This document shows, in pieces, positions 17,095 through 26,293 of a stretch of DNA of 64,000 bases (position 1 is its first letter; every line of letters begins with the position of its first letter). Origin of the DNA: Mucilaginibacter sp. SG564 (GTDB lineage: Bacteria > Bacteroidota > Bacteroidia > Sphingobacteriales > Sphingobacteriaceae); contig NZ_JABGNA010000006.1 of the NCBI RefSeq assembly GCF_013149275.1, positions 124,001 through 188,000 of the forward strand. The letters are read 5' to 3'. A program made the position numbers and the translations under genes. The notes beneath the pieces were generated by a model. The model did no database searches and was not told the origin of the DNA. It saw only the letters and a program-made list of their open reading frames with translations.

Positions 17095-17877
17095 TCAAAC
17101 CTTTTGTTGACCGGCCAGCACTTTTGGCGCTATCCCAAACCGTTTCTTGAAAGCGAAAGAGAAATGCGGAAGCGTCTCAAAACCCAGGTCCAGATAGATC
17201 TTAGCCGGCTTTTGATTTTTTTTATCGATCAGGAAATAAGCTTCCTGCAATCGTCTTTGCACTAACCAATGGCTTGGGGTATCATTAAATATTTGTTTGA
17301 AATCCCTTTTAAAGGCAGATAAACTTCGCCCGGTTAAATAAGCAAAACGCTCAAGACTCACATTGAACTGATAGTTTCGGTTCATGAACTCTTCGAGATT
17401 TATTTTTTCAGGGCTGCGGTAATCAAAAAACAGGCCTGCCAGTTGAGGCTGCGCCTGCAATAAGATCAGGAGCAGTTCTTCGCGCTTGACATCCGCGAAG
17501 GCTTCCGTTATTTTGCCATGATCGTAATATGGCAGTAAGGATTTTATAAACACCGGCAATAGTTTGTTTTCTGGCAATATCATCACCGTCTCGCGCGATC
17601 CTGATCGCGCTGATTCGGGATGATGTTTGGCCTGGAATGCCTTCAAAAATTGCTCATCAAAAAAAACGAACACTTTTTCAAGTTCATCGTTAACCATTTC
17701 CTTTTTGAACCGGATGAGGCTGTCCTTGCGTGCCAGTCCGTTTTCACCGGCCCGCAGCACATAGCTATGGCTGCCATCATACAAGTGCATTTCACCTTTG
17801 ATGATATAGGTGAAAGTATGTTCGGCAACAAACTGTTCAGGTGAGATCACCCCGATATGATAATTTGCCTTGCTCAT
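17095..17877 (-). CDS. AraC family transcriptional regulator (ExsA-like arrangement)
   Basis: The 260-aa protein begins with a sensor part (HTFTYIIKGEMHLYDGSHSYVLRAGENGLARKDS) and ends with an AraC domain (~160-258; NVSLERFAYLTGRSLSAFKRDFKQIFNDTPSHWL...AKIYLDLGFETLPHFSFAFKKRFGIAP). Its ATG overlaps the TGA of the SDR gene upstream by 4 bp (17874-17877), so the two are coupled. A short palindrome lies inside the gene at 17593-17610, encoding the unusual stretch SARSGSRE. Confidence 0.92.
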   Translation of the reverse strand: MSKANYHIGVISPEQFVAEHTFTYIIKGEMHLYDGSHSYVLRAGENGLARKDSLIRFKKEMVNDELEKVFVFFDEQFLKAFQAKHHPESARSGSRETVMILPENKLLPVFIKSLLPYYDHGKITEAFADVKREELLLILLQAQPQLAGLFFDYRSPEKINLEEFMNRNYQFNVSLERFAYLTGRSLSAFKRDFKQIFNDTPSHWLVQRRLQEAYFLIDKKNQKPAKIYLDLGFETLPHFSFAFKKRFGIAPKVLAGQQKV

Positions 17878-18779
17878 CGAATTGTCGCCAGCAAGTTACG
17901 AGTTTCCGCGACAACCCGGTCCTGGAATTCCGGATCGCGGGTTTGTTCCGAGCTTAACATAGGCCGGCCTTTCTCATCAACATACACGCCTGTTTTACCC
18001 GACTTATCTGTCAGCACGTTGGTGATGACTATCGCGGATCTTTCAGGTGTGCTGCTGTAGTGCGAAAACGGAGGGATCATCGCCATCAGATGACCGAACA
18101 AAAAGCGGACAAAAGCATTCGTGCTTTCGCCGCCCAGGCTGGTACCACGGGTGATGCCAGGCTCTATGGCATTGTAATGCAACCTTCGATCGTTGCGGGC
18201 AAATGCAAATGTAGCTGCGAGAATGCACTGTTTGGAGGTAGCATAGGCATCTATGCCCGGCATTTTTGCGCCGCCGGCTTTCCATTCCCCGCGTGCGCTG
18301 GCTTCTACAGAAATAAAACGGCCGCCTTTCATTCCCATAGCTTTGGCAGGTTTGCGTTCCGGATCCTCAATAGCCGAGGCGATAAAAACTACATTGGCCC
18401 CGTCAGGCAAATGCGGCGCAAGCGCCTCGGTCAGGGCGAACGCGCCAAGATGATTGGTTGCAAAGGTCAAATCCCAGCCCTGGTCACTTTTCAATGGTTT
18501 GGACGGCATGATGCCTGCATTGTTCAGGAGACCTGCGATAGGAAATCCGAGGGCAAGAATTTCCTGAGCAGCTTTTCTTACACTTTTGATATCCGAAATA
18601 TCACAAACCACCGAAACCGTATCATGCCCCAGATCTTTCAGTTCTATTTGCAGCAAATCCAGCTTTTTTTTATTCCGGGCGACCAGGATCAGGGTGCCGT
18701 GTTTGGCCAGTTCCAGGGCTGTCGCGTGGCCTATCCCTGAGGTCGGTCCGGTAATAATATAGGCTTTTTTATTTTTCAT
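17874..18779 (-). CDS. SDR family NAD(P)-dependent oxidoreductase
   Basis: 301 aa, classical SDR slightly longer than the usual 250. TGPTSGIGHATALEL (residues 10-24) is the cofactor-binding glycine motif, LLNNAGIM the structural NNAG motif, FIASAIE carries the catalytic Ser, and YATSKQCI the Tyr-xxx-Lys pair. The insert around residues 150-170 (AKAMGMKGGRFISVEASARGEW) and the PG motif (AIEPGITRGT) fit the retinol-dehydrogenase-like branch. It is first in an operon with the AraC gene. Confidence 0.93.
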   Translation of the reverse strand: MKNKKAYIITGPTSGIGHATALELAKHGTLILVARNKKKLDLLQIELKDLGHDTVSVVCDISDIKSVRKAAQEILALGFPIAGLLNNAGIMPSKPLKSDQGWDLTFATNHLGAFALTEALAPHLPDGANVVFIASAIEDPERKPAKAMGMKGGRFISVEASARGEWKAGGAKMPGIDAYATSKQCILAATFAFARNDRRLHYNAIEPGITRGTSLGGESTNAFVRFLFGHLMAMIPPFSHYSSTPERSAIVITNVLTDKSGKTGVYVDEKGRPMLSSEQTRDPEFQDRVVAETRNLLATIR

Positions 18780-18883
18780 ATGTTAAAATTTACAGGACAA
18801 AGTTCGCTGTAAATCTCAACACGAGATTACCTGTAAGGTCCAAATTTAGTTGCCTGAAAAGTCCAGGGATCATCGTCAAAGCG

Positions 18884-19639
18884 TTACACCACAGGGAAAT
18901 TACCGCCATCAATAACATAATTGGAGCCAGTTATATAGGAAGCTGCCGGTGATACCAGAAAATTGACGAGTTCGGCTACTTCCGCCGGCTCCGCCATCCT
19001 CCCCATGGGTACCCCACCTAATTTGGCCATCAGGTTTGTCGCCATTTCATCGGTAGTAATGCCTGCCCCGGCAGCAAGTTCGGTGATAAAAGCCGACATC
19101 GAGGGTGTTTTGGTAAGTCCCGGTGAAACCGTAACAACCCGCACACCCTGGCTCGCTACTTCTGTGGCCAGCGTTTTACTATAAGCGTTTAAGGCCGCTT
19201 TAGCTGCACTATAAGCCATGGTGGCTTCCCAGATCGGGAACATTCCGCTGGTAGATGAGATATGAATGATCACGCCGTTTTTTTGCGCCAGCATCGCAGG
19301 TAATAAAGCGCGGTCCAAACGAACTGCGGCCAATAGATTTACCTGTAATGCTTCGTCCCAGTTTTCATCGGTCAACGTGCTGAAACCGCCACCTGGCAGG
19401 GTGTTCGCGCCCATATTATTTATCAGGATATCGATATGCCCCAATTCGGCTACCAACTTAGCCACCTCTGCAGGTTTTGACAAATCAGCTGCGATAAACT
19501 GATATTCAAACGCTTCCTCCTGATAGTTCCTGGCCGTTACAATGACCTTCATGCCCGCCTTCGCTAATTTATCCGCAATGGCTTTGCCTATTCCTTTTGT
19601 TCCGCCCGTTACGAGGGCTGTCTGTTGTTTATGTTCCAT
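18884..19639 (-). CDS. SDR family oxidoreductase
   Basis: 251 aa, a standard classical SDR: TGGTKGIGKAIADKL (residues 11-25), ILINNMGAN (NNxG), HISSTSG with the catalytic Ser, YSAAKAALN with Tyr and Lys, VSPGLTKT and the C-terminal YITGSNYVIDGGNF. Everything needed for catalysis is present; substrate unknown. It is divergent from the HxlR-type regulator at 19759 across 119 bp, an arrangement in which the regulator usually controls the enzyme. Confidence 0.95.
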   Translation of the reverse strand: MEHKQQTALVTGGTKGIGKAIADKLAKAGMKVIVTARNYQEEAFEYQFIAADLSKPAEVAKLVAELGHIDILINNMGANTLPGGGFSTLTDENWDEALQVNLLAAVRLDRALLPAMLAQKNGVIIHISSTSGMFPIWEATMAYSAAKAALNAYSKTLATEVASQGVRVVTVSPGLTKTPSMSAFITELAAGAGITTDEMATNLMAKLGGVPMGRMAEPAEVAELVNFLVSPAASYITGSNYVIDGGNFPVV

Positions 19640-19758
19640 TTTGTTGCTTTTGTTTCACAAAGAAACTAAAGCGATTTCCGATATTTGACGTTCAGGCCCT
19701 GATTCGTGGTTACTAAAACGTAACTAAAGGGCAGTTCGAGGTAACAAAAAGGTAACTA

Positions 19759-20115
19759 ATGAGAAAATATCAAAGCAATCCATATGACTGTGCAGTGGTA
19801 CGCACCGTGCAGTATATCGGTGGTCGGTGGAAAGCGATCATATTGATCCGGCTGATTGAAGGCCCGGTCCGCTTTGGCAGGCTGGCAGTACAGGTTCCTG
19901 ATATTTCCCGCAAGATTTTGACCCAGCAGCTGCGCGAGCTCGAAGAGGACGGGCTGATCCTGCGGCACGAGTATCAGGAAAAACCGCCCCGGGTGGAATA
20001 TGAACTTAGTGGTTGCGGCAAGACCCTGATCCCGGTGCTTAAAGCGATGTTCGACTGGGGTGTTCAAATGCAGGATCCGGCTTTACGTAAAACATGGGAA
20101 CCAGTGGTGAGTTAA
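19759..20115 (+). CDS. HxlR family helix-turn-helix transcriptional regulator
   Basis: 118 aa with the HxlR winged-helix pattern: CAVVRTVQYIGGRWKAIILIRLIEGPVRFGRL, then ISRKILTQQLRELEEDGLILRHEYQEKPPRVEYELSGCGKTLIPVL. The initial Cys (residue 11) is the one conserved in redox- or electrophile-sensing members, so an oxidative or quinone signal is possible (inference). Divergent from the SDR gene at 18884-19639, its probable target. Confidence 0.94.
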   Translation: MRKYQSNPYDCAVVRTVQYIGGRWKAIILIRLIEGPVRFGRLAVQVPDISRKILTQQLRELEEDGLILRHEYQEKPPRVEYELSGCGKTLIPVLKAMFDWGVQMQDPALRKTWEPVVS

Positions 20116-20256
20116 AGGTCATTTCACTAACCCTCTCTTGCAAACAATCAGCTTTAAGCCCGAAGAACGTTACCTGCCTTTTATGCGTTAATACCTTGCA
20201 AACCACTTCCCATATGGGATAACGCCAGACCGCAGTAGACACGGCAGTTGATCAGA

Positions 20257-21174
20257 TCAGTTAAAAGAAGCCCTGAATTGCACTGGGGAAAGCCTTGTTT
20301 TTGTTTTGAACAGACGGCTAAAGGATTGCGGGTGCTCAAAGCCTAAAGAAAAGGCCACTTCGCTGATCGTCAGGTTAGTGGTAGACAGTAGTTCCTTAGA
20401 CCTTTCGATCAGTTTTTGATGAATATGCTGCTGTGCGTTCAGGCCGGTGAGCGAGCGCAGCATATCGCTCAGATAATTGGGGGTATAATTTAATTGATCA
20501 GCGAGGTACTGTACGGTTGGTAAACCGCGATTGACCGGCTTTTCTTCGCTGTAATAAGTATTCAGGAGTCCTTCCAATTGCTGAAGCAGATCGCTGCTGG
20601 CCGCTTGTCTTGTCAGGAATTGCCGTTTGTAAAAGCGTTTGGCATAGCTTAATAGCAGTTCGATCTGTGCGATCACCACTTCATGGCTGAAATCATCTAT
20701 GCGGCTGTTAAGTTCCTCCTCAATAATGGTAAAAATGGATGATACTGTTGTCCTTTCCTGCTCAGAAAGGTGTAGTGCCTCATTAGAAGCATAGGAAAAG
20801 AATCCGTATTGTTTGATCTTGGCGGCAAGCGGATAACCCTGAAGAAAATCCTGGTGAAAGATCAGTGAATACCCTTCATTGCCCTTATAGATAGCCGTAC
20901 TTCCTACGATCTGATTAGGAGCCGTAAAGACCATACTGCCTTCATCAAAGTCGTAATAACCTTGCCCATACCTGAACTTTCCACCTAATTTGCTTACAAA
21001 AGATATCTTGTAAAGTGTTGTCACATAGCTGACCGGCAGCCTGCTTAAGTTGATCCGTTCTTCCCGGGTATCCAGTAAAGTGATCAGCGGATGCGGAGGC
21101 CCCGGAATGCCGAGCATCCGGTGGATCTCGGTTATTGAACCCAGTTTAACAACCTTTGACGTATCATTTTTCAT
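20257..21174 (-). CDS. AraC family transcriptional regulator (paralogue 1 of 3)
   Basis: 305 aa from the ATG at 21174, chosen because the next two paralogues begin at the equivalent place; a start at 21207 would add 11 unlikely residues. Sensor part about 15-180 (GSITEIHRMLGIPGPPHPLI, YYDFDEGSMVFTAPNQ), the linker motif RQFLTRQ, and the AraC domain at 205-303 (YLADQLNYTPNYLSDMLRSLTGLNAQQ...TISEVAFSLGFEHPQSFSRLFKTKTRLSPVQFR). Closely similar in order and motifs to those at 23044 and 25385. It is followed upstream on the same strand by an SDR gene. Confidence 0.93.
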   Translation of the reverse strand: MKNDTSKVVKLGSITEIHRMLGIPGPPHPLITLLDTREERINLSRLPVSYVTTLYKISFVSKLGGKFRYGQGYYDFDEGSMVFTAPNQIVGSTAIYKGNEGYSLIFHQDFLQGYPLAAKIKQYGFFSYASNEALHLSEQERTTVSSIFTIIEEELNSRIDDFSHEVVIAQIELLLSYAKRFYKRQFLTRQAASSDLLQQLEGLLNTYYSEEKPVNRGLPTVQYLADQLNYTPNYLSDMLRSLTGLNAQQHIHQKLIERSKELLSTTNLTISEVAFSLGFEHPQSFSRLFKTKTRLSPVQFRASFN

Positions 21175-21267
21175 CCTGTAATGATAATAAATATGACCGG
21201 AGGCCATTTCAGTGACCGGTCATATTTGAATGTGAGAAAACGTTATTTCATTGACGGCTAAGCGCTG

Positions 21268-22035
21268 TTACCACGGTAACGGTCCTTCAGGCCCTGTAAA
21301 GCCTCCTGTAGGGCCGTCCGTTTCCAAAGCCACACGAACGGGTTCGCGCGACCCTGCTTCTAAACTGTCCGTTCCCTGGAAATTATTGAGCGCAGTGGCG
21401 GTATATCCCGGACTGGTGGCGTTAACTTTGATACCTTCTTTTTCCAGTTCCAAAGCAAAAGCCACGGTAACGGCATTAAGCGCTGTTTTCGAAGCAGCGT
21501 AAACAATACCGAAATGTTCACGTGCCCAGCATTCCGGGTCAGTGATCCAGGTCAAGGAACCCAGCCCGCTTGATACATTAACGATCCGTGCGGCCGTTGA
21601 CTTACGCAATAAAGGTAAAGCAGCCTGGGTCATGGCGATAACGCCGAACACATTAGTTTCCCAAACGGCACGTACTTCGTCCAGTGAAACATTAACGGCT
21701 CTGCCGGTACTCATCAGTTCCTCCGGGCTTTTAGGGGCTGTTCCGCCATGAGATATACCGGCGTTATTGACAAGCAGGTCAAGCCTGCCGTGTTCATCTT
21801 CTATACGAACCACCGCCTCATTAATGGTTTGTTGCCGGGTAACGTCCAGTTGGATGGCTTTCGCATTTTCGCCGATCTCTGCAGCCGCTTTTTCTCCGTT
21901 GTCCAATTTACGTGAACCCACGTATACGTTATAGCGATTCGCTGCAAGTGCTTTAGCAATTTCGTTGCCTACGCCCTGGTTAGCGCCGGTTACCAGTGCA
22001 ACAAGTTTGTTCGCTGATGACGTTTGATCTTTCAT
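21268..22035 (-). CDS. SDR family oxidoreductase
   Basis: The start at 22035 (MKDQTSSANKLVALVTGANQGVG) is preferred; a longer frame back to 22179 would add 48 residues and overlap the divergent promoter. 255 aa: TGANQGVGNEIAKAL glycine motif, LLVNNAGIS, NVSSGLGS with catalytic Ser, YAASKTALN with Tyr and Lys, TSPGYTATALN. The C-terminus has the unusual tail GPTGGFTGPEGPLPW, which is typical of plant-type and bacterial carbonyl-reductase-like SDRs. Divergent from the SDR gene at 22256. Confidence 0.93.
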   Translation of the reverse strand: MKDQTSSANKLVALVTGANQGVGNEIAKALAANRYNVYVGSRKLDNGEKAAAEIGENAKAIQLDVTRQQTINEAVVRIEDEHGRLDLLVNNAGISHGGTAPKSPEELMSTGRAVNVSLDEVRAVWETNVFGVIAMTQAALPLLRKSTAARIVNVSSGLGSLTWITDPECWAREHFGIVYAASKTALNAVTVAFALELEKEGIKVNATSPGYTATALNNFQGTDSLEAGSREPVRVALETDGPTGGFTGPEGPLPW

Positions 22036-22255
22036 AAGAATAAAGGAATAATATATAAGCAAAGCTGGGTATTCATGGTGGTGGCATCGTAACCAAAACA
22101 AGGACATTTGTAACCAAATCGAAGAACAGGAAACGAACAGGATCATGAACGGGAGAAGGTTGAACTTACGTTTTACCAAAAAGGCTACACATCCGGCAAT
22201 TTCGGCTACACGAAGGTCTGTCGGTTTCCTGAATTTTGCTATAAATAAGGCGCTT

Positions 22256-22996
22256 ATGAAAAACGAAATTCAGCATAAAGTAATAGCCATAACCGGTGCC
22301 AGCAGCGGTATAGGCAAAGCAACGGCGGAGTTATTGGCTGGGCAGGGTGCTAAAGTAGTTTTGGGCGCGCGCAGAACCGACCGGTTGTTAAAGATAATTG
22401 ATGCTATCGAACAAAACGGCGGCGAAGCTGCCTGTTTGGAAGTAGATGTGACTCGCCGTGAAGATCTGGCAAAACTGACGACATTAGCTATAGAGCGGTT
22501 TGGCAGGCTCGATGTCATGATCAATAACGCGGGCATCAGCCAGTTATATAAGATGGAGGAACTGGATGTGGATGGCTGGGAACAAATGATCGACGTGAAC
22601 CTGAAAGGAACCTTGTATGGGATCGCCGCAGCATTACCCATTTTTAAGGAACAGGGTTCCGGTCACATCATCAATGTGATCTCCACGGCCGGGATCAGTA
22701 TCGTACCCACCATGGGCGTTTATGCCGGTACTAAAAACGCGGTGCGTACCATCGGCGAAGCACTACGTCAGGAATCCCGGGGCCGCTGGCGGGTCACCGG
22801 TATTTCGCCGGGTTATGTAGCCACCGAATTTGCCAGCCATATCAAAAACGAGGAAGTAAGAAATACCATTCAGCAAAATGCTGATCAAATGGCCATCCCC
22901 GCTGACGCCATTGCGAGGGCGATCGCCTACGCCATTGAGCAGCCGGACAATGTTGACGTAGGTGATATCGTGATCCGCCCGTCCGTTCAGAGTTAA
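22256..22996 (+). CDS. SDR family oxidoreductase
   Basis: The start at 22256 (MKNEIQHKVIAITGASSGIG) is chosen; a frame back to 22145 adds 37 residues of no SDR character. 246 aa: TGASSGIGKATAELL, VMINNAGIS, NVISTAGIS with Ser, YAGTKNAVR with Tyr and Lys, ISPGYVATEF, ending with DVGDIVIRPSVQS, which fits the short-chain reductases related to YdfG/serine dehydrogenase-like enzymes. It precedes the second AraC paralogue by 47 bp in the same direction, probably as one transcript. Confidence 0.93.
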   Translation: MKNEIQHKVIAITGASSGIGKATAELLAGQGAKVVLGARRTDRLLKIIDAIEQNGGEAACLEVDVTRREDLAKLTTLAIERFGRLDVMINNAGISQLYKMEELDVDGWEQMIDVNLKGTLYGIAAALPIFKEQGSGHIINVISTAGISIVPTMGVYAGTKNAVRTIGEALRQESRGRWRVTGISPGYVATEFASHIKNEEVRNTIQQNADQMAIPADAIARAIAYAIEQPDNVDVGDIVIRPSVQS

Positions 22997-23043
22997 ACCC
23001 TTATCTTTATCATGGTCAATTAAGTAAACAATTGCCAGATCAA

Positions 23044-23952
23044 ATGGAAAAGCCGTTAAAGTTTAATAGTATAACTGATCTGACGCGTAGGCTGAAATTA
23101 GATCCGCCTGCACATCCGATGATCACACTGGTCAACTACGACCAGGTAAAGATCGACCTGCGGGACGCCGGCAGCTGGTTCATGCTCGATTTTTACAAAA
23201 TCACTTTCAAAAAGGACTTTAATGGCAGCGTTAAATACGGGCCGGGCACTTATGATTTTAAGGATGGCGGTATGGCCTTTTTAGCGCCGGGGCAAGTCGT
23301 GCAAATGAGCCCCGATCCTGGGGACTACCAGGGTTACGCCTTATATTTCCATCCCGGCCTGTTAGATGGACATCCGCTGGCACAGGCTATCCATAACTAT
23401 GGGTTCTTTGATTATGCAGTAGCTGAGGCATTGTTCCTATCGGAAAAAGAAAAACAGATCATGGAAATGCTTTTTAAGGCTATCGCGATAGAACTGGATA
23501 ACCATATCGACCAGTTCAGTGAGAATGTGCTGATATCTCAACTCGAGCTGTTGCTCAACCACAGTAATCGTTTCTATAACCGGCAGTTCCTGACCCGGAA
23601 GAATATGCACCATGACCTCATCAGCCGGATGACCATTTGGTTGAATGCGCGTTTCGAGGGTGCTGATATGGTTAACAACGGTTTGCCTTCGCCACAGGAT
23701 ATTGCAACGCACTTGAATGTATCTCAGCGCTACCTTTCCGATATGCTTAAAACACTCACCGGCAAAACCACACAGCAGCATATCCACCTAGCACTGATCG
23801 AGAAAGCAAAAGTATTACTGAACCAAACAGCCCTGAGCACGGCGGAGATCGCTTACCATTTAGGATTCGAGCATCCGCAATCATTCAATAAACTGTTCAA
23901 ACAGCGCACCCGTGTTTCGCCCGTACAGTTCCGGCGGGATCAGCTAAACTAA
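23044..23952 (+). CDS. AraC family transcriptional regulator (paralogue 2 of 3)
   Basis: ATG 23044 preferred to an in-frame TTG at 23032. 302 aa. N-terminal SITDLTRRLKLDPPAHPMITLV, YGPGTYDFKDGGMAFLAPGQ, NYGFFDYAVAEALFLSEKEK, then NRQFLTRK and the AraC domain (about 200-300; IATHLNVSQRYLSDMLKTLTGKTTQQ...STAEIAYHLGFEHPQSFNKLFKQRTRVSPVQFR). Same layout as the regulators at 20257 and 25385. Likely partner of the SDR gene just upstream. Confidence 0.94.
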   Translation: MEKPLKFNSITDLTRRLKLDPPAHPMITLVNYDQVKIDLRDAGSWFMLDFYKITFKKDFNGSVKYGPGTYDFKDGGMAFLAPGQVVQMSPDPGDYQGYALYFHPGLLDGHPLAQAIHNYGFFDYAVAEALFLSEKEKQIMEMLFKAIAIELDNHIDQFSENVLISQLELLLNHSNRFYNRQFLTRKNMHHDLISRMTIWLNARFEGADMVNNGLPSPQDIATHLNVSQRYLSDMLKTLTGKTTQQHIHLALIEKAKVLLNQTALSTAEIAYHLGFEHPQSFNKLFKQRTRVSPVQFRRDQLN

Positions 23953-23994
23953 AATTGACAGCGGGTTTTTTTTCCAGGCAACGAGGTGTAGATA

Positions 23995-24570
23995 TCACAG
24001 GTCCCTTTCTTTGCGCATCATGCTGAGAAAAGCCGCCGTTATACCCAGGTAGCTGGCAATATGCTTTTGGGATATACGCTGTTCGAGCCCCGGATAGTGC
24101 CTGCGGAATTCGCGGTAACGCTGCTCGGCGGTTTTCGACAGGTTGGATGTTACTCGCCGCTGAAACATATCAAAGCCATTTTGTGTGAGGATGCGGAAAA
24201 AGCGCTCGAACCTGGGCACCTCGACAAATAGCCGTTCGAGAGCAGGCAAGGAAAAGTAACACACTTCTGTGTCTTCCAATGCCTGGATGGAGTTGGTGGC
24301 CCGTTTCGCTTTAAAAAAACTCACAATGTCGCAAGCCCACCAGTTCCCGGGGTAAAAGCAGAGGTTGTGTTCCTGCCCGTCCTTATCGGTGTGGTACATG
24401 CGCAGGCATCCCTCGTTAACAAAATAGATATGCCGTTCGATCTCGCCGGGGCGCAGCAATATGCTGCGTTTAGCAACTGTCTTACGTTGCAACAAGGCAA
24501 GCACTTGCTCCTGTTCGTCAGGGGCAAGTGCTATATGCAAGGCAAAATTGGACAGAATGAGTTCAGACAT
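23995..24570 (-). CDS. Crp/Fnr family transcriptional regulator
   Basis: 191 aa: cyclic-nucleotide-binding-like beta-roll (residues ~10-120, KRSILLRPGEIERHIYFVNEGCLRMYHTDKDGQEHNLCFYPGNWWACDI) and a short C-terminal helix-turn-helix (~150-185, YPGLEQRISQKHIASYLGITAAFLSMMRKERDL). No Fe-S cysteine cluster typical of true FNR. It is probably the last gene of a minus-strand trio with the DUF1330 and SnoaL-like genes, 17 bp behind the former. Confidence 0.92.
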   Translation of the reverse strand: MSELILSNFALHIALAPDEQEQVLALLQRKTVAKRSILLRPGEIERHIYFVNEGCLRMYHTDKDGQEHNLCFYPGNWWACDIVSFFKAKRATNSIQALEDTEVCYFSLPALERLFVEVPRFERFFRILTQNGFDMFQRRVTSNLSKTAEQRYREFRRHYPGLEQRISQKHIASYLGITAAFLSMMRKERDL

Positions 24571-24587
24571 ATCAGCAAGTATAACTT

Positions 24588-24941
24588 TTAAAAGTCAATT
24601 TTGCGCGTCATGAACAATTTCAGTTCCGCTGTTCCGGCCTCACGAAGCGGGTTAGCTATTTCGTGGTAGATTTCGCTCTGCGCAATGGTTAAGAACGCTT
24701 CAGCACTCGGATATTCTACCACTACGATCTCGTCCCATTGCTCGTCTTCGTCAGCCATAATGTTGGCGACGACCTCGCTCACCAGCTTTACGGTGACACC
24801 TTCAATACCCAATTGCTGCACCACCTGGTTAAATGCAGGTATATACTGTTCAAAGTAGATCTTTTTGTCCCTGAACCTGATCATGTTCAGCATCAACACA
24901 GGCCCCTGGCCCGGTTCAATATTCGGCAATGTTATTTTCAT
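24588..24941 (-). CDS. DUF1330 domain-containing protein
   Basis: 117 aa, a ferredoxin-like alpha/beta domain of the dimeric alpha-beta barrel type: PVLMLNMIRFRDKKIYFEQYIPAFNQVVQQLGIEGVTVKLVSEV and WDEIVVVEYPSAEAFLTIAQSEIYHEIANPLREAGTAELKLFM. The WD...YPS motif and the duplicated-looking layout fit DUF1330. Such small proteins are cytoplasmic; catalytic role unclear. It lies 10 bp behind the SnoaL-like gene. Confidence 0.88.
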   Translation of the reverse strand: MKITLPNIEPGQGPVLMLNMIRFRDKKIYFEQYIPAFNQVVQQLGIEGVTVKLVSEVVANIMADEDEQWDEIVVVEYPSAEAFLTIAQSEIYHEIANPLREAGTAELKLFMTRKIDF

Positions 24942-24951
24942 GATTTCCTGT

Positions 24952-25308
24952 TTAAAAAAAGCCTACAATGCGGGTGATGCGTTTCTCGCTGTCAAACTCA
25001 AAATAATCCATACCCTCAACCGGGTAACCTTCCGGGCGTATGGTCAGCCAGCGGAAACGGCCGCTTTGATGATGTACCTGCGGTTCTGCAAGTACCTGAA
25101 ACGTTCGTGGCCCCATTTGTCCGTACGAACTGATGATCAGGTCAGTGATCGCGTCCGGCCCGGTAATGGTATCGGTTAAGCGATCAGTATAAGTACCGGC
25201 CGGAGCCCAGCATTTGCTGATCTTCTTCCGGATGGTCTCCCGTTCAGTCTCATTCCAAGCACTCGTGTAAGTGCGAATGGTTTCTTCGATGTTCTTCATA
25301 TTTTCCAT
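24952..25308 (-). CDS. Nuclear transport factor 2/SnoaL-like family protein
   Basis: From the ATG at 25308 (MENMKNIEETIRTYTSAWNET) the protein has 118 aa; a longer frame to 25467 would overlap the AraC gene at 25385 and is rejected. The pattern IEETIRTYTSAWNETERETIRKKISKCWAPAGTYTDRLT, then GPDAITDLIISSY and the final YFEFDSEKRITRIVGFF is the cone-shaped NTF2-like/SnoaL fold, used by many small isomerases and ligand-binding proteins. No active-site assignment is safe. First gene of the trio with DUF1330 and Crp/Fnr. Confidence 0.88.
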   Translation of the reverse strand: MENMKNIEETIRTYTSAWNETERETIRKKISKCWAPAGTYTDRLTDTITGPDAITDLIISSYGQMGPRTFQVLAEPQVHHQSGRFRWLTIRPEGYPVEGMDYFEFDSEKRITRIVGFF

Positions 25309-25384
25309 AACACAAAGGTCGGAGACCCCGGCCGGAAAAAAGTTCAGGTAGTTGAAGAGTTTGAACGAAATACAACGTGTTTGT

Positions 25385-26281
25385 TCAATTAAATGAAGCC
25401 CTGAATTCCAGCGGCGAACGTTTCGTTTTGCTTTTGAATAACTTACTGAACGACTGGGAATGCTCAAACCCTAAACTATAGGCGATCTCGCTGACGGACA
25501 GCTCGGTGGTCGATAATTTTTCTTTAGCCTTTTCAATCAGTTTTTCGTGGATGATCTGCTGGGTAGTTTGTCCGGTGAACTGTTTCAACAGGCTACTCAG
25601 ATATTTGGGTGAGATATTCAGCGTGTCAGCGATATACTGCACAGTAGGTCCGCCTTTTGATAACAGGGCTTCATCGGCAAGATACGCGCTCAGCGTTTCT
25701 TCCAACCGCTCCAGTATCTTGTGGTTGGTTATCTTCCGGGTGATGAACTGGCGCTGGTAGAAACGTTCGGCATAATTCAGCAGTGTTTCCAGATTCGCAA
25801 TAATAATATCCTGGCTAAATTTATCGATGTTGGAATGATATTCATTTCTGATATTTCTAACAATATCGTTAATGACCGTTTCTTCTTTATCGGAAAGGAA
25901 CAGCGCTTCATGGGTAGCATAACCAAAGTATTCGTATTTTTTGATCCGGGATGCAAGTGATGTGTTCCACAGAAAGTCGGGGTGAATAAAAAGCATCCAG
26001 CCTTCGAGATCAGGCGGCACCCCGTTCTCTTCACCACGCAATATCTGACCGGGAGACATGAACCCCATCAATCCTTCATCAAAGTCATATTTCTGCTGTC
26101 CATAAAAAAGGTTATCGCAGCCCCTTTTCATCGATATGACATACAGATCGAAGATAACGGCATCAATATCATGGTCATTCTTCAGGCCCTTCAGGTCAAC
26201 AATGCTGATCAGCGGGTGCTGAGGCTTGGGAAGCCCCATTAAGCGGTGTATCTCGGTTATGGATCGTATCCTGTATGGCAT
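25385..26281 (-). CDS. AraC family transcriptional regulator (paralogue 3 of 3)
   Basis: 298 aa. N-terminal SITEIHRLMGLPKPQHPLISIV, YGQQKYDFDEGLMGFMSPGQ, KYEYFGYATHEALFLSDKEE, then RQFITRK and the AraC domain (about 200-298; IADTLNISPKYLSSLLKQFTGQTTQQ...SVSEIAYSLGFEHSQSFSKLFKSKTKRSPLEFR). It ends an apparent minus-strand operon: SDR (27301), DUF2147, a 66-aa and a 117-aa membrane protein, then this regulator with gaps of 2-19 bp. Confidence 0.94.
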   Translation of the reverse strand: MPYRIRSITEIHRLMGLPKPQHPLISIVDLKGLKNDHDIDAVIFDLYVISMKRGCDNLFYGQQKYDFDEGLMGFMSPGQILRGEENGVPPDLEGWMLFIHPDFLWNTSLASRIKKYEYFGYATHEALFLSDKEETVINDIVRNIRNEYHSNIDKFSQDIIIANLETLLNYAERFYQRQFITRKITNHKILERLEETLSAYLADEALLSKGGPTVQYIADTLNISPKYLSSLLKQFTGQTTQQIIHEKLIEKAKEKLSTTELSVSEIAYSLGFEHSQSFSKLFKSKTKRSPLEFRASFN

Positions 26282-26293
26282 AGTGCAAGTTAT

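Noticed and set aside
24952..25467. Longer 171-codon start for the SnoaL-like gene
   Set aside because: The extra N-terminus overlaps the AraC gene on the same strand and is not SnoaL-like.
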